DNA of 64,000 nt from Achromobacter pestifer (GCF_902859625.1 NZ_CADIJX010000007.1:1-64000); one strand, 5' to 3'. Positions 18,035 to 27,825 are shown, counted from the first letter of the stretch. Numbers and translations: made by a program. The notes: generated from the letters alone by a model not told the origin.

Positions 18035-18835
18035 TTACAGCCAGTAGGCGATACGGCGGCGATAGCGGCCGAAGAGCACCAAGGTCAAAGTCCAGCCTAC
18101 GATGGCGATGCCTATCGACACTAGCCAGTTCTCTAGCGAAGGCTCCTGGCCGAGTAGGGGAGCACGAACGATCTGAAGGAAGTGATAAAAGGGATTCAGA
18201 TCCAGCATATACGTGCCGGCGCGGGACGGCAGGAGGCTCGGCAGCCACATGATCGGCGTGACGTAGAAGACGACTTGCAGAAAGCTGGAGATGATTTGGG
18301 GAATGTCACGATAGCGCGTACAGATGACACCCAGAAAAATGGCGATCCAGGTCAGATTCAGCATCAATAGCAACAAGCCGGGGATAGCGACGAGAACATC
18401 CCACGTGGGCGCCCTCTGAACCGCGATGAGGACCAGCGGGAAGATCACCACGTTATGCGCCAAGATGATCAGGTTGCGCCACAGGACGCGGAAAATATGC
18501 ACGCTCAGGGGGATGGGCAGCTGCTTGATCACGGCTTCGCCCGCGATGAAGCCGCTGCACCCTTCGGTGATGACTGTCGAGATGAACCCCCAGAGGATCA
18601 ACCCGACTGACAGGAACGGCAAGAACTCGTCCATCGGCGATTTGAAGATTTGGCCGAATACGATGCCGATGGTGCCGATCATCACACCCATGCTTATGGT
18701 GAGCCAGAAGGCTCCTATGGAGGAACGGCGGTAGCGCTGTCGTACATCCTGCCAGCCCAGTGTGCCGATCAGGGAAAAACGTTTTAGCGCTGACAGGATG
18801 TCTTGCACGGCGCCAGCAGCAGTTTGGTTGGACAT
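18035..18835 (-). CDS. wzm: Wzm-type polysaccharide export ABC permease
   Basis: The protein is 266 residues with six predicted TM helices, an ABC-2-type permease. The N-terminal WQDVRQRYRRSSIGAFWLTIS is the amphipathic gate-helix region found in Wzm and TagG. Later helices include FYVTPIMWLP and LNPFYHFLQIVRAPLLG, both conserved in this family. It directly precedes wzt, and the pair makes this an ABC-dependent export cluster; no Wzx flippase or Wzy polymerase was found. No clear Shine-Dalgarno sequence precedes the ATG. Confidence 0.93.
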   Translation of the reverse strand: MSNQTAAGAVQDILSALKRFSLIGTLGWQDVRQRYRRSSIGAFWLTISMGVMIGTIGIVFGQIFKSPMDEFLPFLSVGLILWGFISTVITEGCSGFIAGEAVIKQLPIPLSVHIFRVLWRNLIILAHNVVIFPLVLIAVQRAPTWDVLVAIPGLLLLMLNLTWIAIFLGVICTRYRDIPQIISSFLQVVFYVTPIMWLPSLLPSRAGTYMLDLNPFYHFLQIVRAPLLGQEPSLENWLVSIGIAIVGWTLTLVLFGRYRRRIAYWL

Positions 18836-18931
18836 AAACGAATGGGTCTATCAATAAATGGTCAATTGGTGGCATGCTAGCACCGCAGTACGTCGGTGCG
18901 GGTACGCCAGCATCAAAGAGGTCTCACGTGC

Positions 18932-20653
18932 CTATTGAACCAGCTCTGAGGGCTTTTTCAGCACGGGAACGGTATGGTCAAGGGTCGCGATTTCGTTCAA
19001 GCTCTGCCCTGCTAGCGTTAGGCTGGTGATGGTATATCCGCCAAGTTGCGGCAATATGCCAAATAGCCGTTCGAGCGCATGTGCCAGCGTACCGTCCTGC
19101 TTGCCGTTCTCGGGCGCGAAGGTCAGCAGGGAATCCGGAATGTCATGTAGCGCCGCGATAGCCTTCGGTGCGAACCAGAACATGGTGCCGGCAAAAAAGC
19201 CGAGCGGCACGTCCTCTTCTTTCAAGGTAATGGGCGTAAGGCTTTGCATCAGCGCGCATACAGTGGCCCGGTTGGCGCCCCAATAGTGCGGGTGCGTCAG
19301 AAAGTAATCGTGTGGTCCCACCATGCCGGCCTTGCCGTTGCGCAGCAGCTCGACGCTACGGCGTACTGTCTGAGAGCTGCCGCAAAGCTGGCGGAACAGG
19401 CTCTGCTGCCATTGCTGCCCGCTGTCGCTATATGTGCTTTTCTTGGAATGTAGTTTGAGCACCGCGTCATAGCGCTCCAGCATTCCGCTACGATGAACAG
19501 CAAGAAACGGCCCGACATCCCGGCCACGGTTCTCCGACAGGGCGACCGCCACGCTGCTTGCCAAGGGCGCAAAGAGATCGATCAGCTGTGACACGGCCCC
19601 TTCGTGGGGCGTAGTGATGATGAGATCGAAAGGTTCGACGATGTTCTTGATGTAATCGTAAATCTCGCCGGCCAGTTCTGGATAGAAGATATGAACGATC
19701 ACCGCCACTCGGACCCCGGGTCTGCCCAGCGGGGCGGTGTGGATGACGCGTTGCCATGGCAACGGGCTGGTCTTCGTCGTCAAGGCGGTCAGCGGGCCTG
19801 ATTTAGATTGGTAGTGGGCCTGCGAGCGCGTGACGAAGCGGTTGATCGCCTCGTATTCGGTTGGCGGGCATAGCCTTTGCAGCCAGGCCAAGCTGAGCTT
19901 GTGGGGATTATTCCGAACGAGCTCGGTCTTGACCAGTCCCGTTTCCCGCGCAAGCGCCTGCGCCTGAAAGTGCGTGGGATTGAATTGGGTTAGCGAGCGC
20001 CAGAACAGGGGATGGAGCAGTTTTGCCAGGCTTTTGATGGTGAGGCTCTTGCATCCCCAGAGTGCCATGGCGCGCCAGTTATCCCAGCGGGTCGGCTGGA
20101 AAAGGACGTCCACGGACGCACCGCCGGCCCTGATGGCCGCGGACAGCCCGAGTTCACCGGAAAGAATGGTTTCTATCTTGGTATTGCGCGGAGAGATGGT
20201 CGAGAGCCATGATAGGAACCAACGGCTCGACACAGCGTCGCCCCGCAATGCGATCAGATAGGATTGCAGGTGCCACTGCCATTGGCGCGACTGCGTCACT
20301 CCAACGATGTCGACATCGTCGAGTCGTTGCAGCATCGTCGCCATCGTGTTCCGGTATTGGCGGTTGTCGGTCACCAGATAACTCGAATTGAGCAGCAACA
20401 TGCGGTCGCAGCCGCCTTGCTGTAGCACCGCGCTTATGCCTACCCGGTAGCTGTAGAAGTCGTAGCCGACGTTGGGCCGGCAAATTGTCTGAATCTTCTT
20501 GCTTGTGGGAAATTCGTTCGATGTCAGTCGACTTGTCGTGACCAGAACAATGCTATCGCACAGCGCTTCCAAGTCCTCCAGGATGCCGTGCAATGTGGGA
20601 TCCAATACGTCATCTGGATCAAAATGGGCGACAACGGCGACGGTCTTCAGCAT
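18932..20653 (-). CDS. Rhamnan-synthesis RgpF-like glycosyltransferase, two-domain
   Basis: The 573-residue protein starts at MLKTVAVVAHF, one base after the stop of the upstream gene. The C-terminal half (about 330-560) has VIVHIFYPELAGEI, FDLIITTPHEG, ALSENRGRDVGPFL and KLHSKKS, the hallmark of RgpF proteins that build rhamnose polysaccharides. The N-terminal half resembles a second, weaker copy (VAVVAHFDPDD, RPNVGYDFYSYRVGI, MLLLNSSYLV). It probably extends a rhamnose-containing chain in the cytoplasm before Wzm/Wzt export. Which linkages it makes cannot be told from sequence. Confidence 0.82.
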   Translation of the reverse strand: MLKTVAVVAHFDPDDVLDPTLHGILEDLEALCDSIVLVTTSRLTSNEFPTSKKIQTICRPNVGYDFYSYRVGISAVLQQGGCDRMLLLNSSYLVTDNRQYRNTMATMLQRLDDVDIVGVTQSRQWQWHLQSYLIALRGDAVSSRWFLSWLSTISPRNTKIETILSGELGLSAAIRAGGASVDVLFQPTRWDNWRAMALWGCKSLTIKSLAKLLHPLFWRSLTQFNPTHFQAQALARETGLVKTELVRNNPHKLSLAWLQRLCPPTEYEAINRFVTRSQAHYQSKSGPLTALTTKTSPLPWQRVIHTAPLGRPGVRVAVIVHIFYPELAGEIYDYIKNIVEPFDLIITTPHEGAVSQLIDLFAPLASSVAVALSENRGRDVGPFLAVHRSGMLERYDAVLKLHSKKSTYSDSGQQWQQSLFRQLCGSSQTVRRSVELLRNGKAGMVGPHDYFLTHPHYWGANRATVCALMQSLTPITLKEEDVPLGFFAGTMFWFAPKAIAALHDIPDSLLTFAPENGKQDGTLAHALERLFGILPQLGGYTITSLTLAGQSLNEIATLDHTVPVLKKPSELVQ

Positions 20654-20654
20654 A

Positions 20655-22031
20655 TCAATGCAAAAGTGCGTGGGTCGCGCGATACAGCTTGCGTGCAATC
20701 TTGTGCAACAGCGGATACTTTTGCAGCGTATGGGCCAGACGCTGCACACGAGGTTTCATCGGCACATGTTTGCTGAGATCCGTCTTGATCCCAATGCCTT
20801 CGTGAGAGGCAATCTGCTGGACGCGGTGGAATGCTGCTTCACGGGCCTGTTCCACCGGCACCATATCTTCAGGAGACACGTATGAAGTGCGCGCGACTTC
20901 ATCAAGATAGTTCAGCCCCCATTGCACGTCGGGCTCAAGATGGCAGCCTTCACCCCATTCGTTCCAGGCATTGACGAAAATGAAGGGATCGGATGCCCCG
21001 AGACGAGTTTCACGGGTGTAGGCGCGCAGGAATTTCAGCCACGAACCGAAGAATGCCGGTGTGGCATTCACGATGATCGTACCCGTGTCTTGGCGTCGGG
21101 CGGTGTTGTCCCAGCTGGGAATGATGCCTCGGTAGAGCGTGAACGGTGGCGTAGGACGTAGCATGCTTTGCGCAATGACCCGCGTGTAGTCGATCAGGCC
21201 ACCATGGAAATTCGGGTTGGTCAGAGGGGGCGATGGGTCTGGGCAGTTTTGCGGGCCGTTGAACTTGTGCGGCGGAAACTCGACCATGGCATCGGCACCG
21301 ACTTCGCGTGGATCGCTGATGTCGTAGAAGTCGACGACGGATACATGAAGGCCAGGCAGGCCGAGGCGTTCCGCTTCCGCACGCCATTTCTTTATCGAAC
21401 CAGCCGGATCCGGCAATTCCTTTATGCGGTAGACGACGAGCAGCGGCTTGTCGTCCACGCGGATGTAGCGAGGATCCGCCAGGAAGGGGTAGATGTCCTG
21501 GATAAAGCGTTCTTCGTCGCCTTCGGCATACTTCTGTTCGAGCAGTACGCTCTTGGTATCGCCATCCCAAGTTCGGGTCCAGTTTTCATTGGCCCAGCAC
21601 AAGCAGAACGACATGTCGATGTCGGACGCCAGAAAATTGTCCAGAGGCCGCTCCAGGATGCGGCGGCCGCTGAACCAGTAATAGTAGAAGCAGAATCCGT
21701 GTACGCCGTATTCGCGCGCCAAGGCGGCCTGCTCGCGCATGGTTTCCACGCGGTCCAAGTCGTAGAAGCCCAGCTCCCGCGGGATATGAGGCTGATAATG
21801 TCCGTCGAAATTAGGCCTTCCGCGAGCCACATTGGTCCACTCGGTGAACCCTGGCCCCCACCATTCCGAGTTTTCCGCCACGCGATGGTATTGAGGCAGG
21901 TAAAACGCGATCAGTTTCGAGGTGTCCCGCGTATAGCCGGCGTCATCGGCCGCCCCTTCCCCGCCATAGCCGGAAAGGGCTTTAAACGAGGGAGAATCGG
22001 TCAAATCAGTAGTGTTTTTCATGTCGAACAT
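20655..22031 (-). CDS. GH99-like domain protein (WbsX family)
   Basis: The 458-residue protein carries the WbsX/GH99-like hallmark: LIAFYLPQYHRV, WWGPGFTEWTNVARG and ELGFYDLDRVETM, followed by GVHGFCFYYYWFSGRRIL and FCLCWANENWTRTWDG. The C-terminus has FIFVNAWNEWGEGCHLEPD, with the paired acidic residues expected of a glycoside-hydrolase-like active site. There is no signal peptide, so it acts in the cytoplasm. Such proteins are frequent in O-antigen and rhamnan clusters, but their reaction is not established. Start choice between 22031 (MFDMKN) and 22022 (MKNTTD) is open because neither has a good ribosome binding site. Confidence 0.8.
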   Translation of the reverse strand: MFDMKNTTDLTDSPSFKALSGYGGEGAADDAGYTRDTSKLIAFYLPQYHRVAENSEWWGPGFTEWTNVARGRPNFDGHYQPHIPRELGFYDLDRVETMREQAALAREYGVHGFCFYYYWFSGRRILERPLDNFLASDIDMSFCLCWANENWTRTWDGDTKSVLLEQKYAEGDEERFIQDIYPFLADPRYIRVDDKPLLVVYRIKELPDPAGSIKKWRAEAERLGLPGLHVSVVDFYDISDPREVGADAMVEFPPHKFNGPQNCPDPSPPLTNPNFHGGLIDYTRVIAQSMLRPTPPFTLYRGIIPSWDNTARRQDTGTIIVNATPAFFGSWLKFLRAYTRETRLGASDPFIFVNAWNEWGEGCHLEPDVQWGLNYLDEVARTSYVSPEDMVPVEQAREAAFHRVQQIASHEGIGIKTDLSKHVPMKPRVQRLAHTLQKYPLLHKIARKLYRATHALLH

Positions 22032-22102
22032 TAGATAGCCGCAGGGCGTGGGTGTGCCCACGACAGTGGCAGCCGCAGCGTGCCGGAGCGAATCAGACCG
22101 TC

Positions 22103-22651
22103 TTAGGCGAAGTACTCGGCTTGCAGGAACGGTAGGCCCTGTGCATCCTTGGCCGAGACGACCGGCTCGCCGCTCATACGCCAATCAATGGCAAGCGTCG
22201 GATCGTTCCAGGCGATGCAGCGCTCGTGCGCCGGGGCGTAGTAGTCGGTTGTCTTGTACAGGAACTCCGCGGTGTCGGACAACACCACGAATCCGTGGCC
22301 GAAACCTTCAGGTACCCACAGTTGATGCTTGTTCTCGGCGCTCAACAACGCACCGACCCACTGCCCGAAAGTCGGGGAGGATTTGCGTAGGTCGACGGCG
22401 ACATCGAAGACTTCGCCCTGGGCGACGCGCACAAGCTTGCCTTGCGTCTGCTGGGTCTGATAGTGCAGGCCCCGCAGTACGCCCTTCACCGAGCGAGAAT
22501 GGTTGTCCTGCACGAATTGCGCTTTTCGGCCAATGGCTTCTTCGAATACGCGATGATTGAAACTCTCGAAGAAAAACCCACGGTCGTCACCGAATACCTT
22601 CGGCTCAAACAGGATGACTTCTGGAATTGCGAGCGGCGTGGCGTTCATCAA
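22103..22651 (-). CDS. rfbC: dTDP-4-dehydrorhamnose 3,5-epimerase
   Basis: RfbC/RmlC converts dTDP-4-keto-6-deoxyglucose to dTDP-4-keto-L-rhamnose, the third step of dTDP-L-rhamnose synthesis. The 182-residue protein has the cupin features [25 protein letters not shown] (with the catalytic His), [16 protein letters not shown], and [15 protein letters not shown]. Length is normal for the family. Its start overlaps the stop of rfbA by 4 bases, so the two are translationally coupled. Confidence 0.97.
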   Translation of the reverse strand: MMNATPLAIPEVILFEPKVFGDDRGFFFESFNHRVFEEAIGRKAQFVQDNHSRSVKGVLRGLHYQTQQTQGKLVRVAQGEVFDVAVDLRKSSPTFGQWVGALLSAENKHQLWVPEGFGHGFVVLSDTAEFLYKTTDYYAPAHERCIAWNDPTLAIDWRMSGEPVVSAKDAQGLPFLQAEYFA

Positions 22652-23529
22652 TACACCTTCTCAACGAGTAGACGTTGCAGATACTTGCCGTAGCCGTTCT
22701 TGGACAGCGGAGCGGCCAGCGCTTCCAGCTGTTCAGGCGTGATCCACCGATTGCGGAAGGCAATTTCCTCGGGACACGACACCTTCAATCCCTGTCGGTT
22801 CTCCAGAGTGGAAATGAACTGGCTGGCCTCGAGCAGCGACTCGTGGGTGCCGGTGTCCAGCCAGGCATAACCCCGGCCCATGATTTCAACTCCCAACTTG
22901 CCCTGCTCCAGATAGACGCGGTTCAGATCGGTAATCTCCAGTTCGCCGCGCGGCGAAGGCTTGATCTGCTTGGCGATCTCGACGACGTTTTTGTCGTAAA
23001 AGTACAGCCCGGTTACCGCGTAGTTGGACTTCGGCTTGCTTGGCTTTTCTTCCAACGAAAGGACCTTGCCCGTTTCGTCGAATTCCGCCACGCCATAACG
23101 TTCGGGGTCATGGACGTGATAAGCAAACACGCTGGCGCCCTCGACGCGCGCATTGGCGTTGGCTAGAAGCTGGTGGAAGTCATGGCCGTAGAAAATGTTG
23201 TCGCCCAACACGAGCGCAGACAGATCATTGCCGAGGAACGATTCGCCGATGAGGAACGCCTGCGCCAAGCCATCTGGCGAGGGCTGCACTGCGTATTGGA
23301 GGTTCAAACCCCATTGCGAACCGTCACCCAGCAGTTGCTGGAATCGCGGCGTATCTTGCGGGGTCGAGATGATCAGGATGTCTTGAATGTCCGAGAGCAT
23401 CAGCGTGCTTAACGGGTAGTAGATCATCGGCTTGTCAAAGACCGGCAGCAGCAGCTTGCTGATCGCGAGCGTGGCGGGGTGCAGTCGAGTGCCGGAGCCG
23501 CCGGCCAGGATAATGCCTTTGCGTTTCAT
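22648..23529 (-). CDS. rfbA: Glucose-1-phosphate thymidylyltransferase
   Basis: RfbA/RmlA makes dTDP-glucose from glucose-1-phosphate and dTTP, the first step of dTDP-L-rhamnose synthesis. The 293-residue protein has the nucleotidyltransferase signature [16 protein letters not shown] at the N-terminus, [31 protein letters not shown] and [17 protein letters not shown]. It overlaps rfbD by 4 bases upstream and rfbC by 4 bases downstream. Confidence 0.97.
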   Translation of the reverse strand: MKRKGIILAGGSGTRLHPATLAISKLLLPVFDKPMIYYPLSTLMLSDIQDILIISTPQDTPRFQQLLGDGSQWGLNLQYAVQPSPDGLAQAFLIGESFLGNDLSALVLGDNIFYGHDFHQLLANANARVEGASVFAYHVHDPERYGVAEFDETGKVLSLEEKPSKPKSNYAVTGLYFYDKNVVEIAKQIKPSPRGELEITDLNRVYLEQGKLGVEIMGRGYAWLDTGTHESLLEASQFISTLENRQGLKVSCPEEIAFRNRWITPEQLEALAAPLSKNGYGKYLQRLLVEKVY

Positions 23530-24422
23530 GCGGAAAGTTCCAATGATGTAAGTTGATCGACCGTGCGGTCAACATGCACTGTCCAGTCCGGCAGTTGCAG
23601 CTTCAGCGGCGCGGTCAGGGCGATCGTATTCAAACGAGAGTTTTTTGGCCGGGCTGCGGGCACCGGATACTGCTCGGTCGTAATGGCAGCGATATTGTCG
23701 GTCTGGACTTTGAGAGCCAAGCCATTGTGGCGGGCGCGTGCGACGACATGTGTCGCCAACCCGTGCCACGTGGTGTGGCCAGCGGCAGTCAGGTGGTAGA
23801 TGCCAGCGGCGAGTTTGCCTTGTTGGTAGCCGGCAATAGCCAGGGCGGTGACGTCCGCAATCAATTCGGCCGATGTCGGCGCACCATGCTGGTCAGCCAC
23901 GATATTCAAGGCATCACGCTCTTTGGCGAGGCGCAGGATCGTTTTGATGAAATTTCCACCATGGGCGGAGAACACCCAGCTCGTACGCAGGATCAGTGCC
24001 TTGCAGCCGCTTGCGGTAATGGCAGTTTCGCCCGCCAATTTGGTCGAACCGTACACGCTTTGGGGATTTGTCTGATCATCGATGTCATAAGGAGCATCCT
24101 TGCGGCCATCGAACACGTAGTCCGTGGAGTAGTGCACGAACAGGGCGTCATTTTCCTTTGCGTACCGTGCGATTTCCGCGACGGCATCGGCATTCACTGT
24201 CCGGGCAACGTCTTGATTGGTTTCGGCCTTGTCCACTGCCGTATAGGCGGCGGCATTCACGATGATGTCCGGCGCTTGGTGAGCAAGCAATTGGCGTAAC
24301 GCTTCCACGTTTTCCAGATCGGCGCCTTGGCGGCCGAAGGCATGCACGTCACCCAGCGGCAGCAGGGTGCGCTTTAATTCGTGTCCGACTTGCCCATCTT
24401 TGCCGAGTAGCAGGATTTTCAT
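23526..24422 (-). CDS. rfbD: dTDP-4-dehydrorhamnose reductase
   Basis: RfbD/RmlD reduces dTDP-4-keto-L-rhamnose to dTDP-L-rhamnose. The 298-residue protein has [14 protein letters not shown] as nucleotide-binding motif, [12 protein letters not shown], the STDYVFDG segment, and YGSTKLAGE with the catalytic Tyr and Lys. ATG at 24422 is preferred to a TTG at 24434; both lie around the stop of the preceding glycosyltransferase gene (24431). Confidence 0.97.
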   Translation of the reverse strand: MKILLLGKDGQVGHELKRTLLPLGDVHAFGRQGADLENVEALRQLLAHQAPDIIVNAAAYTAVDKAETNQDVARTVNADAVAEIARYAKENDALFVHYSTDYVFDGRKDAPYDIDDQTNPQSVYGSTKLAGETAITASGCKALILRTSWVFSAHGGNFIKTILRLAKERDALNIVADQHGAPTSAELIADVTALAIAGYQQGKLAAGIYHLTAAGHTTWHGLATHVVARARHNGLALKVQTDNIAAITTEQYPVPAARPKNSRLNTIALTAPLKLQLPDWTVHVDRTVDQLTSLELSA

Positions 24423-24430
24423 AATAGTCT

Positions 24431-25354
24431 TCAAATTCGATTAGTCAGCGCGGCGGCCAATAATCCGAGATTGCCCAGCAAGGTCTGACGATAAACCCCG
24501 GAACGTTTAATGCCCACTACCCTTGGAAGCAGACTCCGCTGGCGTGCCGAGATAAAGCGGTCGTAAATGCTGTGATTGGCGGGAGTCAGTTTGGGTAGCA
24601 AGGGCGACAGCGCTTGAATATGCTGGTTGGTCCAGATTTTCAAGTGTCCTTCGAATAGCATTTTGATCCGTAACAGACGCGCACTTAAGCCGGCGTTGGC
24701 ACCAATCAGGTTCTCTCCATGCTGGCGATAGCGCAGCGAGGGCTCACTGTCGTAATGGACACGGCCGCCACAGGCGCTGACCACGATGTAAATCCACCAA
24801 TCGTGGGCGACGACATCTATGTCTGCGCCCGCCTCCAACAGCAGGTCGCGTGCGGCGTTATTCATCACCATGGTATTTCCGCCAGCAACGTTTTGCATGA
24901 GGGCATTGGCAAATGCCGGTGGGCGAGTAAACAATGGCGAGAAGCCGATGGGTTGGCCCGCCCCGTCGATCAGTTCGGTTCGGGTACAGTACAGCGCGGG
25001 CTGCCCTTCTGGCACTTCGCGTAGCCACTTTACGGCACGTTCCAGCTTGTCAGGGTGCCAAATGTCGTCCTGATCAGACAAGGCGTAATAGTCCGCGTGC
25101 AATGTGGGCTCGCAGATCAACGACATGAAATTCTTTACGAATCCCTTGCGCGGGCCGGCTTGCAGCGTGACTTGCCCGGGCTTGTGGCGCTCGGCAAAAG
25201 CCCTCAACAGGTCCAGGGTCGCATCAGTCGAGCCGTCATCCGATACCCAGAGTTTCCAACAGGGGTAAGTCTGCGCCGCAAACGAGTCCAGTTGCGCAGT
25301 CAGGTACTTTTCGCCCTGATATGTGCAAAGGAGAATGGCAACGTGCTGGCTCAC
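24431..25354 (-). CDS. GT2-family glycosyltransferase, probable rhamnosyltransferase
   Basis: The 307-residue protein is a GT-A fold enzyme with VAILLCTYQGEKYLTAQLDS, the VSDDGSTD motif and the metal-binding YALSDQDDIWHPDK. C-terminal features include VAGGNTMVMN and VAHDWWIYIVV, typical of rhamnosyltransferases of O-antigen clusters, and a hydrophobic tail. It sits between rfbB and rfbD, so dTDP-L-rhamnose is the most likely donor. The acceptor is unknown. Confidence 0.82.
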   Translation of the reverse strand: MSQHVAILLCTYQGEKYLTAQLDSFAAQTYPCWKLWVSDDGSTDATLDLLRAFAERHKPGQVTLQAGPRKGFVKNFMSLICEPTLHADYYALSDQDDIWHPDKLERAVKWLREVPEGQPALYCTRTELIDGAGQPIGFSPLFTRPPAFANALMQNVAGGNTMVMNNAARDLLLEAGADIDVVAHDWWIYIVVSACGGRVHYDSEPSLRYRQHGENLIGANAGLSARLLRIKMLFEGHLKIWTNQHIQALSPLLPKLTPANHSIYDRFISARQRSLLPRVVGIKRSGVYRQTLLGNLGLLAAALTNRI

Positions 25355-25502
25355 TGGACTACCTGCATGGATACTCGGCTATTTGGCAAAATAAAAAACT
25401 CGGCGTGGTCGCGGTCGGTGGCAGGCGGAACCCGGCGCCCAGGATGATCCAGGGCAGTAGCCGACAATACGAGATCGCGGCAGGGACCTCGTCGTGGATG
25501 GC

Positions 25503-26564
25503 TCAGGCGCTGTATTGAGTGGTAACCCAATCGCGATACGCGCCACTGGTGATGTTGGTCACCCATTCCTGGTTTTGCAGGTACCACTGCACCGTCTTGC
25601 GGATGCCGGTATCGAATGTTTCGGCGGGCTTCCAACCCAGCTCGCGCTCGAGGCGGGAAGCGTCAATAGCGTACCGTTGATCGTGACCGGGCCGGTCTTT
25701 GACGAACGTTATTTGATTCTTGTAGGGCTGACCATCAGCCCGGGGGCTGAGTTCATCCAGCAGCGCGCAAAGCGTGTGGACGACTTCCAGGTTGGCTTTC
25801 TCGTTCCAGCCGCCCACGTTGTAGGTTTCCCCCAGCTGGCCGTCAGCCAGCACGCGACGGATAGCCGAGCAGTGGTCTTTCACGTACAGCCAGTCGCGGA
25901 TCTGTTGTCCGTCGCCGTAGATCGGCAACGGCTTGCCTGCCAACGCGTTGTGGATAACCAGAGGAATCAGTTTTTCGGGGAAATGATAGGGGCCATAATT
26001 GTTGGAGCAATTGGTGGTCAGTACCGGCAGCCCGTAGGTATGGTGGTATGCCCGCACCAGATGGTCGCTGGCGGCCTTGCTGGCGGAATAGGGGCTGTTC
26101 GGTTCGTAGCGATTCGTTTCGCTGAAAGCCGGGTCGTCCTTTTTCAGCGAACCGTAGACCTCATCGGTAGACACGTGAAGGAAACGGAATGCCGCGCGTT
26201 CGGCATCGGGCAAGGTGTTCCAATACGCGCGTACGGCTTCCAGCAGGTGAAAGGTACCCACGATATTGGTCTGGATGAATTCGCCCGGGCCGTGGATGGA
26301 ACGGTCCACGTGCGACTCAGCGGCGAAGTTGAGAACGGCGCGTGGCTTGTGTTCGGCCAGCAGGCGGCTAACGAGTTCGGCATCGCCGATGTCGCCTTGC
26401 ACGAGCTTGTGTGCTTGATTGCTCTTGAGCGAAGCGAGATTGTCGGGATTGCCCGCGTACGTGAGCTTATCCAAGGTCACGACGGGTTCGCTGCTTTCCT
26501 GGAACCAGTCGAGAACGAAGTTGGAGCCAATAAACCCTGCTCCGCCGGTAACAATAATACTCAT
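25503..26564 (-). CDS. rfbB: dTDP-glucose 4,6-dehydratase
   Basis: RfbB/RmlB forms dTDP-4-keto-6-deoxyglucose from dTDP-glucose. The 353-residue extended SDR has [37 protein letters not shown] (catalytic Thr, Asp, Glu region) and [15 protein letters not shown] with the catalytic Tyr and Lys. AAGGA lies 8 bases before the ATG. It is the first gene of the minus-strand polysaccharide operon. A 148-base gap without recognisable features separates it from the glycosyltransferase gene. Confidence 0.97.
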   Translation of the reverse strand: MSIIVTGGAGFIGSNFVLDWFQESSEPVVTLDKLTYAGNPDNLASLKSNQAHKLVQGDIGDAELVSRLLAEHKPRAVLNFAAESHVDRSIHGPGEFIQTNIVGTFHLLEAVRAYWNTLPDAERAAFRFLHVSTDEVYGSLKKDDPAFSETNRYEPNSPYSASKAASDHLVRAYHHTYGLPVLTTNCSNNYGPYHFPEKLIPLVIHNALAGKPLPIYGDGQQIRDWLYVKDHCSAIRRVLADGQLGETYNVGGWNEKANLEVVHTLCALLDELSPRADGQPYKNQITFVKDRPGHDQRYAIDASRLERELGWKPAETFDTGIRKTVQWYLQNQEWVTNITSGAYRDWVTTQYSA

Positions 26565-26741
26565 TCTTATATAGTCCTTGAGCGTTCAGCGTGCGCGCAA
26601 GGCCGCCGATTAACCCGCAATTATGCCGCAACTGCCTTAGGGCTACCTAATAAATGAAACAAACTGTGGTGTGAAATAAGCACGTTACAAGACATGCTGC
26701 AATGCAGGCGGTTGCAGCTGCCTTGCAATTCATCTCATGAG
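26565..26741 (-). promoter_or_regulatory. Leader region before the rfb operon
   Basis: This 177-base stretch precedes rfbB on the minus strand and follows the cobalamin adenosyltransferase stop. Read on the minus strand it contains a small hairpin TAGGTAGCCCTA and later GGCAGTTGCGGC, which only loosely recall a JUMPstart/ops arrangement (GGTAGC ... GGCGGTAGCGT). No convincing -10/-35 pair was identified. It must hold the operon promoter unless transcription reads through from the adenosyltransferase gene. Confidence 0.3.
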
Positions 26742-27302
26742 TTACGTGGCCTTACGCGCGTTGGGGCTCATCCAGAACACATCGGGCGTGCCCACGGCGT
26801 TATTGATATGGCGCGCCAGCACAAACATCAAATCCGACAGCCGGTTCAGATACTGGCGCACCGGCGGATTTACGGATTCGACCCCCGCCAGCGCCACCAC
26901 CGCCCGTTCCGCGCGTCGGCAGACGGTGCGCGCTACGTGCGCCTGCGCGGCGGCCCGCGTGCCGCCGGGCAGGATGAATTCACGCAACGGTGTCAGTGTC
27001 GCGTTGTAGTGCGCCAGGCGCGCGTCCAGGCGGGCGACCTGGATTTCGGTAACGGCGGTATGGCCCGGAATACATAGCTCAGCGCCCATATCGAAGAGGT
27101 CGTGCTGGATCGCCATCAGGTCAACCGAGACCTCCGGTGGCAGCGATTCTGCCAGCAACACGCCAATGACGCTGTTCAATTCATCCACATCTCCCAGGGC
27201 AGCGATGCGAGGTGCATCCTTGGGGATGCGTGATCCGTCCCCCAAGCCGGTGGTGCCGTCATCCCCCGTGCGGGTGGCAATGACAGATAAGCGGTTGGCC
27301 AT
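26742..27302 (-). CDS. PduO-type cob(I)alamin adenosyltransferase
   Basis: The enzyme adenosylates cob(I)alamin with ATP to give coenzyme B12. The 186-residue protein has the PduO N-terminal ATP motif TRTGDDGTTGLGDGSR, then DELNSVIGVL, and the conserved FILPGGTRAAAQAHVARTVCRRAER helix with the Arg and Glu residues of the active site, ending NRLSDLMFVLARHIN. ATG at 27302 (MANRLSV) removes an unlikely 27-residue extension. No cobalamin riboswitch was recognised upstream, and no B12-dependent gene is adjacent. Confidence 0.93.
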   Translation of the reverse strand: MANRLSVIATRTGDDGTTGLGDGSRIPKDAPRIAALGDVDELNSVIGVLLAESLPPEVSVDLMAIQHDLFDMGAELCIPGHTAVTEIQVARLDARLAHYNATLTPLREFILPGGTRAAAQAHVARTVCRRAERAVVALAGVESVNPPVRQYLNRLSDLMFVLARHINNAVGTPDVFWMSPNARKAT

Positions 27303-27501
27303 AGAGCGTCCTGGATCGGGGTAAATGAGAGTGTGGTTTGCATCCTGCGGTAAGCGGGCGGGGGCGCCGGCGTGGGTTCGCAATCAACCGTCAGGATTGT
27401 TGCGTTATGCCGCAGGAACTGTTTCATAACGGCGGTATCCTAGCACTGTGGAAAGCATAAGGGCTTGGCCCAGGCTTTCGCTGTCAATGGAGGATGCCTG
27501 T

Positions 27502-27810
27502 ATGGCTTTTGACCGCAAATATGCAATGCCCATGGCTGTCGCCACCGCGATGGCCGTCGTTACCCTGGCCACACCGCTGGCCTTCGCGCAAACGGCCGAT
27601 GCCAGCGGTGAAGTGCGCCGCGTGGACCCGGCCGCGGGTAAGGTCACAATCAAGCACGACGAGATCAAGGCGCTGGACCTGCCGGCGATGACGCTGGTCT
27701 ATGAAGCGGACCCGCCGTCCCTGCTGTCCAAGATCAAGGCAGGCGACAAAGTCCGCTTTACCGCCACTCGCAAGGATGGCAAGTACGTTGTGACGGCGAT
27801 CACGAACTGA
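27502..27810 (+). CDS. CusF-like periplasmic copper-binding protein with altered ligands
   Basis: The 102-residue protein starts at 27502 with GGAGG 8 bases upstream. A signal peptide is clear (about 32 residues, AFAQ cleavage region). The mature part is a CusF-type small beta barrel: GEVRRVDPAAGKVTIKHDEI, DLPAMTLVYE, GDKVRFTATRKDGKYVVTAI. In E. coli CusF copper is held by His36, Met47 and Met49 with Trp44 stacking. Here the His (KHDEI) and the first Met (PAM) are kept, but the Trp and second Met positions appear to be Leu (DLPAMTL). Metal binding may therefore be weaker or different. It stands alone, without cusCBA nearby. Confidence 0.8.
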   Translation: MAFDRKYAMPMAVATAMAVVTLATPLAFAQTADASGEVRRVDPAAGKVTIKHDEIKALDLPAMTLVYEADPPSLLSKIKAGDKVRFTATRKDGKYVVTAITN

Positions 27811-27825
27811 CGCGCTGCCATGAAA

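Noticed and set aside
2586..26564. Wzx/Wzy-type O-antigen cluster
   Set aside because: No Wzx or Wzy was found, and wzm/wzt are present; the large membrane proteins have acidic first-loop motifs of GT-C type and soluble C-terminal domains.
26565..26741. JUMPstart/ops element before the rfb operon
   Set aside because: Only a loose match (TAGGTAGCCCTA, GGCAGTTGCGGC); the GGCGGTAGCGT core is missing.
26742..27500. Cobalamin riboswitch near the adenosyltransferase gene
   Set aside because: No B12-box-like sequence was recognised and the upstream gap is short.
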